DNA from: Polaribacter aestuariivivens
Lineage (GTDB): Bacteria > Bacteroidota > Bacteroidia > Flavobacteriales > Flavobacteriaceae
Assembly: GCF_005885675.1 (NCBI RefSeq)
Contig: NZ_VANR01000004.1
Span: 62,001 to 126,000, forward strand
Direction: 5' to 3'
DNA length: 64,000 bases
Shown here: positions 9,156-17,770 of the stretch, piece by piece
Position numbering within the stretch: the stretch's first letter is position 1
Layout: each line of letters opens with the position of its first letter
Translations under genes and position numbers: made by a program
Notes under the pieces: model-generated
Told to the model about the DNA's origin: nothing
Seen by the model: only the letters and a program-made list of their open reading frames with translations
The model's database searches: none

Positions 9156-9512
9156 TTATTCAAAAAAGTTTAAATCTTCAAAGTAATTAATAATTGCCTC
9201 TTTCATTAAAACAGTTTGTTCTCCAGGTTTTAAGTTAGGTAACTCTGTAAGTATTTTATAATGTGGCCAACCTTCATCATCAAAAAAATCAAATTCGTAA
9301 TAACCATAAGATTCTAGCAGTTTACAAATTGCAATATGCATTAAATTTACTTTTTCGTCTTTTTTAAATTTACGATGACCTTGTCCAAGTTCTTGAACAC
9401 CAATTAAATAAATAATACCATCCATATTTAACTCATCTCCATCTGCAAATTGATTTGTTAGTTTTGTAGTTAAAAAATCCCACTTTTCTTTTAGGTTACT
9501 TATTTTTGGCAT
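9156..9512 (-). CDS. Conserved hypothetical protein, 118 aa
   Basis: A small soluble acidic protein without signal peptide or membrane segment. The sequence (MPKISNLKEKWDFLTTKL, then DGIIYLIGVQELGQGHRKF, then YYEFDFFDDEGWPHYKI) looks like a protein I have seen as an uncharacterised conserved family in Flavobacteriaceae, but I cannot name it. The start ATG is supported by an AT-rich leader with a near-consensus -7 box (TATCTTTA on the minus strand, about 20 nt upstream). It converges with the SDR gene, only 4 nt between stops. No function is proposed. Confidence 0.8.
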   Translation of the reverse strand: MPKISNLKEKWDFLTTKLTNQFADGDELNMDGIIYLIGVQELGQGHRKFKKDEKVNLMHIAICKLLESYGYYEFDFFDDEGWPHYKILTELPNLKPGEQTVLMKEAIINYFEDLNFFE

Positions 9513-9571
9513 ATTATTTCAATTTTACCGTAAAGATACAACTGCCATTTTTAAAATTTAAAAAAAAAGTG

Positions 9572-9579
9572 TACGTTTG
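9572..9579 (+). promoter_or_regulatory. -7 box for the cvpA-like gene
   Basis: TACGTTTG matches TAnnTTTG exactly and ends 14 nt before the ATG at 9594, which predicts a very short leader. Confidence 0.5.
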
Positions 9580-9593
9580 AAGAAATTATTTGA

Positions 9594-10112
9594 ATGAATA
9601 TTTTTGACATTATTATTGCTGCTTTACTGCTTTTTGGGTTCGTAAGAGGTATCATGAAAGGGCTTTTTGTTGAGGTTGCCTCTTTAGTAGCGTTAATAGC
9701 GGGTGTTTACGGAGCCATACATTTTTCATATTTTATTGGAGATTTTTTAAAAGAATCCGTATCTTGGGACGAAGAATATATTTCGTTAGCAGCCTTTGCA
9801 GGAACGTTTATAATTATTATAATAATTATTGCTATTTTAGGTAAAATATTAACCAAATTAGCAGATTTTGCTGCTCTAGGAGTTTTAAATAAAATATTAG
9901 GTGGCGTCTTTGGCGCCTTAAAAATAGGTTTAATTTTAAGTATAGTTTTTATCTTTTTTGGTAAAATGAACGATACTATTCCTTTTGTTGAAAAAGAAAC
10001 GATTGAAAAATCTATTTTATTTGAACCTGTTAAAAAAATTGCCCCCACAGTATTTCCTTCAATCATAAAAGAGTATGAAGAAGAGGAAAAATCCCCTACC
10101 ATAAACATATAA
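9594..10112 (+). CDS. CvpA family inner-membrane protein
   Basis: A 172-aa membrane protein matching the CvpA family: it opens with MNIFDIIIAALLLFGFVRGIMKGLF, the hallmark N-terminus, followed by three more hydrophobic segments (about residues 25-47, 63-85 and 100-122) and a short acidic tail. E. coli CvpA is linked to colicin V production and envelope stress tolerance; the biochemical role is not settled. Length is normal. It is followed after about 40 nt by a small exported protein on the same strand, possibly co-transcribed. Confidence 0.9.
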   Translation: MNIFDIIIAALLLFGFVRGIMKGLFVEVASLVALIAGVYGAIHFSYFIGDFLKESVSWDEEYISLAAFAGTFIIIIIIIAILGKILTKLADFAALGVLNKILGGVFGALKIGLILSIVFIFFGKMNDTIPFVEKETIEKSILFEPVKKIAPTVFPSIIKEYEEEEKSPTINI

Positions 10113-10153
10113 GTATTTGCAGTTTTTAAATAAATTGCTTTTAAATTTTTAAA

Positions 10154-10546
10154 ATGAAAAAATTATATTTTTTAATAGCTTTTTTAAGTGTAGGAGCATT
10201 AATGTCTTTTACAGATAAAGATAAAGATTGTGCGATTTTAAAAAACAATACTTTTACGTACAGAAATGGTAGTGAAGATGTGATTGTTATTTTTAAAGAA
10301 AATGATCATGTAGAGTATCATAATGATAAAGAACATTTCATAAAATCGGATATTGAATGGGTAAATGATTGTGAGTATTATTTGGTTATTAAAGAAAGTA
10401 CTTTACCAAATTTTCCTTTTAAAATGGGAACAAAAATGCATATTAAAGTAACTAAAGTAAGAGGTAAAAAAGTTTATTATACCTCTACGTTAGGTGGTAG
10501 ATCTTGGGATGGAAGGCTAACTAAAAGAAAGAATACAGAGTTTTAA
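10154..10546 (+). CDS. Small exported hypothetical protein
   Basis: A 130-aa protein with a signal peptide (MKKLYFLIAFLSVGALMSF). The mature part has a cysteine near residue 25 (DKDCAILKNNTFTYR) and a second near 76 (WVNDCEYYLVI), a pair that could form a disulfide, and ends in a basic segment (GGRSWDGRLTKRK). Similar short proteins in this family of bacteria are sometimes mislabelled as topoisomerase fragments; nothing here supports that. It is followed by a strong terminator. Periplasmic location is inferred from the signal peptide; function unknown. Confidence 0.8.
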   Translation: MKKLYFLIAFLSVGALMSFTDKDKDCAILKNNTFTYRNGSEDVIVIFKENDHVEYHNDKEHFIKSDIEWVNDCEYYLVIKESTLPNFPFKMGTKMHIKVTKVRGKKVYYTSTLGGRSWDGRLTKRKNTEF

Positions 10547-10570
10547 AAACACACTAAATAGTTCGTTAAT

Positions 10571-10607
10571 AAAAAACCCGAGATATGTAATAATCTCGGG
10601 TTTTTTT
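10571..10607. terminator. Bidirectional intrinsic terminator
   Basis: CCCGAGAT (10577-10584) pairs with ATCTCGGG (10593-10600) around an 8-nt loop, with six A before and seven T after the stem. The A and T tracts let it work on both strands. It sits between the convergent 130-aa exported protein gene and the carbonic anhydrase operon. Confidence 0.93.
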
Positions 10608-10625
10608 AATATTATTAGCATGTTT

Positions 10626-11255
10626 TTACAGCATAGTAACTTCACCAGTTTCTAGTGAATACACTCCACCAACAATTTTAATTTCACCATTGTCTTCCAT
10701 TTCTTGAAGAATTCCACTTTTTTCGCGAATTCTATCCATCGTTAAAAGTACATTGTTAGCTACTGTTTTTGCAACAAATTCTTTGTTATTAGAATTTGCT
10801 TCACCAGTGATTTCTTCAGAAGATTTTTTTACAGCTGGTACAATATTACTTAGCATAGCTGTAATATTACCTAACTCCACACCATCACAAGCTGCTTTAA
10901 CTGCTCCACAACTTTGATGCCCTAAAACAAAAACTAATTTACTTCCAGCAACAGCGCAGGAATACTCTAAACTTCCTAAAATATCGGTGTTTTCAAAGTT
11001 ACCAGCAACTCTTGCTACAAAAATATCTCCTATTGTTTGATCGAAAACTTGTTCTACAGGAACTCTAGAATCAATGCAAGATAAAACTACCGCCTTTGGG
11101 TATTGTCCACCAACAGTGTCTTTTACCAAAGCATTATAATCTACAGTTTCCAATGTGTTATTTCTAAATCTTTTATTACCCTCTAAAAGATTTTCTAAAA
11201 CATTACTTGGAGTTAAGTTGTCTTGTGCTTCTTTGTTAATTGCTAAATTTCTCAT
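10626..11255 (-). CDS. Beta-class carbonic anhydrase
   Basis: A 209-aa zinc enzyme that interconverts CO2 and bicarbonate. Zinc ligands and active-site motifs are visible: CIDSRVP near residue 58 (Cys, plus the Asp-Arg dyad) and GHQSCGAVKAA near 116 (His and Cys). No signal peptide is evident, so it is probably cytoplasmic. It ends a probable operon: only 5 nt separate it from the upstream SulP transporter. This pairing suggests that imported bicarbonate and internal CO2 are equilibrated for anaplerotic carboxylation. Family secure; the physiological role is inferred from context. Confidence 0.95.
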   Translation of the reverse strand: MRNLAINKEAQDNLTPSNVLENLLEGNKRFRNNTLETVDYNALVKDTVGGQYPKAVVLSCIDSRVPVEQVFDQTIGDIFVARVAGNFENTDILGSLEYSCAVAGSKLVFVLGHQSCGAVKAACDGVELGNITAMLSNIVPAVKKSSEEITGEANSNNKEFVAKTVANNVLLTMDRIREKSGILQEMEDNGEIKIVGGVYSLETGEVTML

Positions 11256-11260
11256 ATTAT

Positions 11261-13129
11261 TTATTTTTTAAATTCGTCTTTTATATTTTTTTTTATCCAT
11301 TGTACACAATCTGAAAAATTCTCGAAAATATGTTCTTTCGAAATTAAGTCTGGTACAATATCTATTCTTTCCATCATATATCTAGGTTGTTTCCGTAAAT
11401 TTACAAATAAGACCTCGATATTTTTTTTCTTTAAATCTAGTAGTATTTCTTCCATAACATACAAACCAGATTGGTCCATATATGGCATTCTACCTAAACG
11501 TATAATTACTGTTTTTGCAGTTTGAGGAATTTGTTTTGATAGTGCTTGAAATTCACTAGTTGAACCAAAAAACAAAGGTCCGTTTACATGTTTTATAAAA
11601 ACTTCTTCAGATAAATTTTTAGGAAAACTACTTTCGTCTGCCCAAACATCATTTTCTAAAGCTTTAATATTACTTGTTTTTGCTGTTAAATCACCAATTT
11701 TTTTCATAAACATAAGTGATGCAAGTATTAAACCAATACCAACAGCATATACTAAATTCCAGAATGTAGAAAGTAGCAACACAATAATCATAATTAAAAC
11801 CTCTGAACTTAAGTTAACAGGCCCAATTTTAATGTCTTTTGGTAAATGAGGTATTGCTTTTAAGCCTTTATAATCCATTACACCAATACCAACAGTAATT
11901 AAAATACCTGCTAAAACTGCTGCGGGTATTTTTGAGGCAACTGGACCTAAACCTAACATAATTATTAGAAGCAAAACTCCAGCAATCATTCCAGAAAGCT
12001 TTGTTTTACCACCTGCGTTTATATTTACAACTGTTCTTATTGTTGCTCCTGCACCAGGAATTCCACCAAAAATAGCAGCAATACTGTTTCCAATACCTTG
12101 CCCAACCAATTCTTTATTAGGTTTGTGTTTTGTCTTGGTCATATTATCTGCAATTACACTTGTTAAAAGTGAGTCTATTGCACCTAAAAGGGCTAATGTT
12201 AATGCTGTAAATATATACGGAGTAATATTACCTAATGAAAAACCTGAAAAAATTTCCCATTTTATATCAGGAATTCCAATTGGTATTTCTTGAATACTTC
12301 TATAATCTAAATCAAAACCAAAAGCAACTCCAGAAACAACTACTAGTGCAACAAGCGTACTTGGTATTTTAGTGGTAATTCGTTTAAAACCATAAATAAT
12401 AAAAATGGTTCCTAATGCAAGCAATAGCTCTAACCATACAATATTTTTTATAGCTCTTGGAAATGCTTTTATGGCTCCTAATGCACCTGAAGTTTCTTTA
12501 GCAGCTAAAGTTTGTGATTCTTTTTGAATATCTTCTGCAGTAATTTTTCCTGCTCTAGAAATGGTTTCTTTAAAGTCTTCTAAAACTAAAATTCCTTCAT
12601 TAACCTCATCTTTTAAAATATTTTTTAAGATAACTTCTTCTGCTTTTGGTTTAAAGGTCTCTACATAAGCAACATCTTCTTTTGGATAATAACCAATAGA
12701 AGGTAATACTTGTGTTAATAAAATAATTACACCAATAGCTGTCATAAAACCAGAAACAACTGGATATGGAATGTAACGTATGTATTTACCTAAACCTATT
12801 AAGCCTAAACCTATTTGAAATAAACCAGCTAACAAGAATACCGTTAAAATAATGGGTAATGCTTTTGTAACATCGCCATCATTACTAGCAATTATGGCAG
12901 CAATTACAACCATACTAACAGCAGTCATTGGCGCAGTAGGACCAGATATTTGTGTATTTGTTCCACCAAATAGCGATGCAAAAAAACTAATAAATATAGC
13001 TCCATACAAACCAGCAGTGGGACCTAAGCCAGAGGAAACTCCAAAAGCTAAAGCTAATGGTAGTGCTACAATACCAGCAGTAATTCCACCAAATGCATCT
13101 CCTTTAAAATTTGAAAAAAAGTTTTTCAT
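11261..13129 (-). CDS. SulP family anion transporter with STAS domain (probable bicarbonate uptake)
   Basis: A 622-aa inner-membrane transporter of the SLC26/SulP family. The N-terminus (DAFGGITAGIVALPLALAFG) is the family hallmark, followed by multiple membrane helices to about residue 480. The motif GNSIAAIFGGIPGAGATIRT lies in the core, and a cytoplasmic STAS domain covers about 500-622 (MPYMDQSGLYVMEEIL). A charged insertion of about 80 residues lies between helices near residues 155-235, longer than in its neighbour. SulP members carry sulfate, bicarbonate or other anions; the adjacent carbonic anhydrase argues for bicarbonate, as in cyanobacterial BicA. Substrate is inference. Confidence 0.92.
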   Translation of the reverse strand: MKNFFSNFKGDAFGGITAGIVALPLALAFGVSSGLGPTAGLYGAIFISFFASLFGGTNTQISGPTAPMTAVSMVVIAAIIASNDGDVTKALPIILTVFLLAGLFQIGLGLIGLGKYIRYIPYPVVSGFMTAIGVIILLTQVLPSIGYYPKEDVAYVETFKPKAEEVILKNILKDEVNEGILVLEDFKETISRAGKITAEDIQKESQTLAAKETSGALGAIKAFPRAIKNIVWLELLLALGTIFIIYGFKRITTKIPSTLVALVVVSGVAFGFDLDYRSIQEIPIGIPDIKWEIFSGFSLGNITPYIFTALTLALLGAIDSLLTSVIADNMTKTKHKPNKELVGQGIGNSIAAIFGGIPGAGATIRTVVNINAGGKTKLSGMIAGVLLLIIMLGLGPVASKIPAAVLAGILITVGIGVMDYKGLKAIPHLPKDIKIGPVNLSSEVLIMIIVLLLSTFWNLVYAVGIGLILASLMFMKKIGDLTAKTSNIKALENDVWADESSFPKNLSEEVFIKHVNGPLFFGSTSEFQALSKQIPQTAKTVIIRLGRMPYMDQSGLYVMEEILLDLKKKNIEVLFVNLRKQPRYMMERIDIVPDLISKEHIFENFSDCVQWIKKNIKDEFKK

Positions 13130-13170
13130 CAGTTATAAATTATATTTTTTAGAAAAAAATTAAAACTAAA

Positions 13171-14757
13171 TTATGCAGATTTTTTCTTTGGTCTTAGTTT
13201 AAAAAATTCTATAAAACTCTCTGGATTCTCTACAGTACCTCTTTCAGATATAAGTTTAATATTTATGTTTCGTTCTTTAGCCTTGTAAGCAAAATCTTCT
13301 AAAATTTCGATAATATCATTGTCTAAATATCTAGTTTTTCTTACGTCTAATTCTAAATAAGAGTTTTTTGGTAAATTATCTAATTCTTTTAAAATAGCTC
13401 CTTTATTAAAGAAAGTTACTTCTTCTGCAAGTGTCATTTTTATTTTTCCATCATCAACATCATCACCTTCAATATGTAAAAAATGCGAATTTTGGAAACT
13501 TTTAATAAGAATTACTACAATACCTACAGCTAATCCCATACCTATACCCCATAATAAATCTTTAAAAACAATTACTAAAACTGTAACCATAAATGGCAAC
13601 CACTGTTTCCAACCTAATTTAAACATTTCTTTAAAAGTTGATGGCTTTGCTAGTTTAAAACCAACAATAAATAATACTGCTGCTAAAACTGATAACGGAA
13701 TTTTATTTAATAAAGTTGGTATTAATATTACAGATATTAATAAGAAAAAACCATGAATTATTGCAGACATTTTACTTCTACCTCCAGATTGTATATTTGC
13801 AGAACTCCTTACAATTACTTGTGTTATTGGCAAACCACCAATCATTCCTGAAAAAATATTTCCTGTACCTTGTGCCAATAACTCTCTATTTGTTGGGGTT
13901 ACATTTTTATGTGGGTCTAATTTATCTGTAGCTTCTACACATAAAAGGGTTTCTAAACTTGCTACTAATGCAATTGTAAAACCAACAATCCATACTTCTG
14001 GGTTGGATATTGCACTAAAGTTTGGAAAACTAAATTGAGACAAAAACATATCAAAATTATCTGGTACAGGAACACTTACTAAGTGTTCTGAATTAATACC
14101 ATATTTTGTGCTTTGATTGGTTAAATAAAAATAAACAATACCAGCTACTACAGCTACTAAAGGACCTTGTACTAATTGAAAGAATTTTCCTTTTTTAGAT
14201 AAAATATTACTCCAAAGTAATAAAATTCCTAAACCAATAAACCCAATAATAGTAGAACCTAGACTAATATTATTAATCGCTTTAAAAATTTCTGAGAATG
14301 TATTTTCTCCATCTACTTGAAAAAAAGCAAAATCTCCTTCAGGATCTGCATCATAGCCAAAAAAGTGTGGAATTTGTTTTAGAATAATAATAATACCAAT
14401 ACCAGTTAACATTCCTTTAATTACTGAAGATGGAAAATAATAACCAATAATTCCTGCTTTTAAAAAACCAAATACCAATTGAATGATACCACCTAAAACT
14501 ACAGCAACTAAAAAGTTTTCATAACCTCCTAAAGTGCCAATGGCTGTTAAAACGATTGCTGCTAAACCTGCTGCGGGTCCACTTACTCCAATTTTGGAGC
14601 CACTTAAGCTACCAACTACAATACCACCAACAATTCCTGCAATTAAACCAGAGAAAAGAGGTGCACCACTTGCTAATGCAATACCTAAACATAAAGGTAA
14701 TGCTACGAAAAATACCACAATACTTGCTGGTAAGTCGCTTTTAATGTGTTTAAACAT
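13171..14757 (-). CDS. SulP family anion transporter with STAS domain, second copy
   Basis: A 528-aa SulP/SLC26 transporter beginning MFKHIKSDLPASIVVFFVALPLCLGIALASGAP-like, the usual N-terminal signature. Multiple membrane helices are followed by a C-terminal STAS domain (about residues 425-528, with LDVRKTRYLDNDIIEILEDF). The conserved core motif is GTGNIFSGMIGGLPITQVIVRSS. It differs from the following 622-aa copy by having a shorter periplasmic loop near residue 140 (DADPEGDFAFFQ), so the two are diverged paralogs, not a recent duplication. It is the first transporter gene of the cassette, 41 nt before the next. Likely an inorganic carbon or other small-anion importer. Confidence 0.92.
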   Translation of the reverse strand: MFKHIKSDLPASIVVFFVALPLCLGIALASGAPLFSGLIAGIVGGIVVGSLSGSKIGVSGPAAGLAAIVLTAIGTLGGYENFLVAVVLGGIIQLVFGFLKAGIIGYYFPSSVIKGMLTGIGIIIILKQIPHFFGYDADPEGDFAFFQVDGENTFSEIFKAINNISLGSTIIGFIGLGILLLWSNILSKKGKFFQLVQGPLVAVVAGIVYFYLTNQSTKYGINSEHLVSVPVPDNFDMFLSQFSFPNFSAISNPEVWIVGFTIALVASLETLLCVEATDKLDPHKNVTPTNRELLAQGTGNIFSGMIGGLPITQVIVRSSANIQSGGRSKMSAIIHGFFLLISVILIPTLLNKIPLSVLAAVLFIVGFKLAKPSTFKEMFKLGWKQWLPFMVTVLVIVFKDLLWGIGMGLAVGIVVILIKSFQNSHFLHIEGDDVDDGKIKMTLAEEVTFFNKGAILKELDNLPKNSYLELDVRKTRYLDNDIIEILEDFAYKAKERNINIKLISERGTVENPESFIEFFKLRPKKKSA

Positions 14758-14842
14758 AAATAAAAATTTTTACTCTTAGCATTGTTGCTAGAGTTTGTAA
14801 TATTAAATAAAATTGATTTCTTTTTTGTTATACTTTTTAAGA

Positions 14843-15151
14843 TTATAGTATAAACTTTGGAGGAGGTGTGGTAATTTTAGAATATTCTGAAATATAATTT
14901 TTAGAATGAAAACGAATATCTTTTATCACAGAAGATACGTTAGATAAAATTCCACTTAAATAAAATGAATGGTGAATTTTTACTTCTAAATCTACTTTTG
15001 ATTCTTCATTTCCTTTTTGCTCTTCTTCCTCTTCATTAAAATTTAAAAAATAAGAAATATCTTGCGTAGCATCTGTTAAACTGATTACAGTTGGCGTAAC
15101 CAGAAGACTGATAAATATTATTGAGAAAAAAAAAGCAATTTTCGTTTTCAA
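14843..15151 (-). CDS. Small exported/membrane protein upstream of the SulP cassette
   Basis: A 102-aa protein with an N-terminal signal or anchor (MKTKIAFFFSIIFISLLVTPTVISL), an acidic run of glutamates (NEEEEEQKG) around residues 40-46, and a C-terminus ending ITTPPPKFIL. I do not know a functional name. Comparable tiny proteins with the TPPPKF ending occur in other flavobacteria, from memory. It lies 85 nt upstream of the first SulP gene on the same strand, so it may be the leader gene of the carbon-uptake cassette or an independent gene. Coding is supported by the clean signal peptide and ordinary residue composition. Confidence 0.65.
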   Translation of the reverse strand: MKTKIAFFFSIIFISLLVTPTVISLTDATQDISYFLNFNEEEEEQKGNEESKVDLEVKIHHSFYLSGILSNVSSVIKDIRFHSKNYISEYSKITTPPPKFIL

Positions 15152-15197
15152 ATGATAAAAATTAAATTGAAATGTTAAAAATAAGAAAGCTTTCTGA

Positions 15198-15224
15198 ATT
15201 TTTAGTTAATTTATAACTAAAAAT
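15198..15224 (-). terminator. Hairpin at the end of the bat operon
   Basis: A perfect 11-bp inverted repeat, ATTTTTAGTTA (15198-15208) and TAACTAAAAAT (15214-15224), with a 5-nt loop overlaps the batE stop codon. It is AT-only apart from one pair and lacks a long T-run downstream on the minus strand, so termination is plausible but not certain. Confidence 0.45.
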
Positions 15225-15975
15225 CATTTAATTGTTTTATTTCACTTGAAATAATCCAACCCAATCTACCATCTGCTAATTTAATTTTTTTCCAATTATC
15301 TATAACATCTAAAACGTTAACTTTTGTACCTTCATGTAATGTAAAAACTTTTTCGGCATTTAAAGTTGGTGCATTTCTAACCTCAGTTTTTTCTGCAAAA
15401 ACAATAGCTTCAATATTATTTTTTGCTCTATTATATTGGTTGTAGGTTATAAAAATAATTGTAATTAATAGTATAAAGCTAATAATACTCGTGGTAAAAT
15501 AAATTCTTTTTTTTGTTGGTGTGTATGCAAAGTAAAACAACAAAAATAAAATAGAAGCTGTAAAAGAAAGCAAAACAACAATTATTGCCCATTGATTGTA
15601 AGATAGCTTTTGAAGAAAGTTGCTATTAAATTTTTGAAAAACTGTTTTTGGAACTTCTTCAATATTATCTAAAGCCAAACGTTTTGCAAATATTAAATTG
15701 TTTTTTACATCTTCATTTAAAGGGTTTATTTTCAGTGCTTTTTCATAATAGAATATAGTAGGTCCTACTTTATTTAATTTGTAATAAGCGTTGCCTAAAT
15801 TGTAGTATAATTCTGATGAAATTAATTCTTGAGCTTCAATTTTTTTATATTTTTCAATAGCTTCTTCAAATTTTTCGTTTTTATATAATTTATTTGCGGC
15901 AACAAACAAACTATCTGCATTTTGAGCAGCCATAGAGTTGGCAATTATCAATAATAAAAAGACTATTTTTTTCAT
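15217..15975 (-). CDS. batE: BatE: TPR and SH3 domain protein
   Basis: A 252-aa envelope protein that ends the Bacteroides-aerotolerance (bat) operon. It has a signal peptide (ending NSMAAQ), TPR repeats over about residues 20-110 (ELYYNLGNAYYKLNKVGPTIFYYEKALKINPLN), two membrane helices (about 128-152 and 160-183), and a C-terminal bacterial SH3 domain (KVNVLDVIDNWKKIKLADGRLGWI). The order batA-B-C-D-E and the domain set match the known operon, implicated in oxidative or envelope stress tolerance with MoxR; the molecular mechanism is not settled. It starts 2 nt after the batD stop. Confidence 0.88.
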   Translation of the reverse strand: MKKIVFLLLIIANSMAAQNADSLFVAANKLYKNEKFEEAIEKYKKIEAQELISSELYYNLGNAYYKLNKVGPTIFYYEKALKINPLNEDVKNNLIFAKRLALDNIEEVPKTVFQKFNSNFLQKLSYNQWAIIVVLLSFTASILFLLFYFAYTPTKKRIYFTTSIISFILLITIIFITYNQYNRAKNNIEAIVFAEKTEVRNAPTLNAEKVFTLHEGTKVNVLDVIDNWKKIKLADGRLGWIISSEIKQLNDF

Positions 15976-15977
15976 TG

Positions 15978-17756
15978 TTATAATTGTTTATCTAATTGTA
16001 CAATAACTTCTTTTGCTCGTTCAAATTCTTCTTTCATTTGAGTGGCTGTAAATGGCGTATAACGTGCAAAATCTGAACTTTTTAAGACTTCAATAAATTG
16101 ATGAATTGTAGTTGAATTTACATTTCTTTTCTCTAAAATTTCTGTAATTTTTTCTTTACTAATATCCGCTGTTTCAATACCTAGTTTTGCTTTTAAGTAA
16201 TTGTGTAGTGCACGTTCTAAAGCTTCGTAAAAAGCTTCTTTTTTGCCTAATTGTTTTTGTGCCTCTGAAAGGTATTTTTTGGCTAATTTATTTGCTCTTC
16301 TTAATTTATTACCAACAATATCGTTACTTCTTTCCTCATTTCTTTTTGCTATAACAATACCTATTGGAATAGCTATTAATGGTAGTAAAAGTAAAATATA
16401 AAACAAGTTAGACTTAAAAAAATTGTTAGTTTCAATAGGCTTTAAGGTAGTTTTTGTAGCAATATATCTAAAGTTTTTACCTGTAGAAACAACGTTTTGT
16501 TTATTAATGGCATTTGTATCAACTTTTACCAATTCTTTACCTTCTTTTACATCTACAAAAAGATCTTCAGTAGCAATGGTTTTGTACTTTTTTTCTTTCG
16601 GATTGAAATATGAGAAAGAAACTTTAGGTATTTTATATTTTCCTTTGTATTGTGGCACAACTGTATAAGAATCTGAAACTTCACCAGAAATTCCACCAGC
16701 ATATACGCTTACTTTTTCTTTTCTTTCTGGTTGATACATTTCTAACTCTGCAGGAGTTTCTACAGTTGGTAATTCAAATAATTTTAAATTTCCTCTTCCA
16801 GAAACGGCTACTTTAATTTGAGAAGTTTCATTGGCTTTTAAAATTTCTTTGCTCAAAGAAACATCAAAAGTAAAATCGCCAACAGCACCATTAAAGTTTT
16901 CTGGTTTGCCTTCTAAAGGAAGACTTTTAGGGTTTATAATTTTCTTTTCTGAAGCAAATTCTTTTCGAACATTTCTTGTAATTACGTTTCCGAAAAAATC
17001 AGCTCTTCCTGTTGGAACACCAATTACAATGTCCATTTTCATAGGTTCAATTTCTAATTTTCCAGATTTTGTTGGAATTAGAAGTGCTTTTTGTAAAACA
17101 ATATACCTATAATCTTCTCCATTGTATTTCCCCATTTTTACAGGAAAACCATTTATTTTAATGTCTTGATTCCAAAAACCATTATACTTTGGTGCTTCTG
17201 TTACAGAGGTGTCATAAACGCTTACATTTTCACTTACGTACAAACGATATTCTACATAAATTCCTTCGCCAACGTAAGGTCTTGATTTAGAAATTTCGGC
17301 AACTAAATGAATGTTTTGTTGTGCAACATAATTAGGATCGTTTGGATCTTTGGGAATTTCTACAGCGTCTAAAACGATAATTTTTAGGGGTTCTGACTTT
17401 ATTATTTTTCCGTCAATTTCTATACTTGCACGTCCAATAGATAATTCTCCTTTTTTTGTTGGCTGAATAATGTAAGTGTATGATTGTGTGAAACTTACTT
17501 TTCTTCCAGATGGAGTTTGAACTATTGATTGACTTACAGATTGACTTGGACCACCAACAATTTTAAAATTTGTGAAATTGGGTGGTGTAAAATCCTCTCC
17601 ACCTTGTTTGTTTACTGAGAACTCTATGCGTAAACGCTGGTTTAAGCCCAGTTTATTTTTACTTACCTTGGCTTCTAAAATTGCTTCTTGTGCTACAAAG
17701 TTTGTAGTTATTATGCAAAGCAATATCGATATGTAAAATCTCAACTTCATCTTCAT
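15978..17756 (-). CDS. batD: BatD: exported multi-domain protein with C-terminal membrane anchor
   Basis: About 592 aa from the ATG at 17756. A TTG seven codons earlier (17777) keeps the frame open, but the ATG gives a cleaner signal peptide (MKMKLRFYISILLCIITTNF). Beta-rich BatD repeats fill the periplasmic part (ILEAKVSKNKLGLNQRLRIEFSVN; YTYIIQPTKKGELSIGRASIEI; VKVAVSGRGNLKLFELP-type). One membrane helix lies near residues 445-465 (LFYILLLLPLIAIPIGIVI), followed by a cytoplasmic helical tail. The gene fits between batC and batE and is probably a scaffold of the Bat complex. Confidence 0.88.
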   Translation of the reverse strand: MKMKLRFYISILLCIITTNFVAQEAILEAKVSKNKLGLNQRLRIEFSVNKQGGEDFTPPNFTNFKIVGGPSQSVSQSIVQTPSGRKVSFTQSYTYIIQPTKKGELSIGRASIEIDGKIIKSEPLKIIVLDAVEIPKDPNDPNYVAQQNIHLVAEISKSRPYVGEGIYVEYRLYVSENVSVYDTSVTEAPKYNGFWNQDIKINGFPVKMGKYNGEDYRYIVLQKALLIPTKSGKLEIEPMKMDIVIGVPTGRADFFGNVITRNVRKEFASEKKIINPKSLPLEGKPENFNGAVGDFTFDVSLSKEILKANETSQIKVAVSGRGNLKLFELPTVETPAELEMYQPERKEKVSVYAGGISGEVSDSYTVVPQYKGKYKIPKVSFSYFNPKEKKYKTIATEDLFVDVKEGKELVKVDTNAINKQNVVSTGKNFRYIATKTTLKPIETNNFFKSNLFYILLLLPLIAIPIGIVIAKRNEERSNDIVGNKLRRANKLAKKYLSEAQKQLGKKEAFYEALERALHNYLKAKLGIETADISKEKITEILEKRNVNSTTIHQFIEVLKSSDFARYTPFTATQMKEEFERAKEVIVQLDKQL

Positions 17757-17770
17757 TTTAAACGAAAAAA

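Noticed and set aside
10154..10546. Possible topoisomerase-related label for the small exported protein
   Set aside because: It has a signal peptide and no topoisomerase motif; the label is a known type of misannotation for such proteins.
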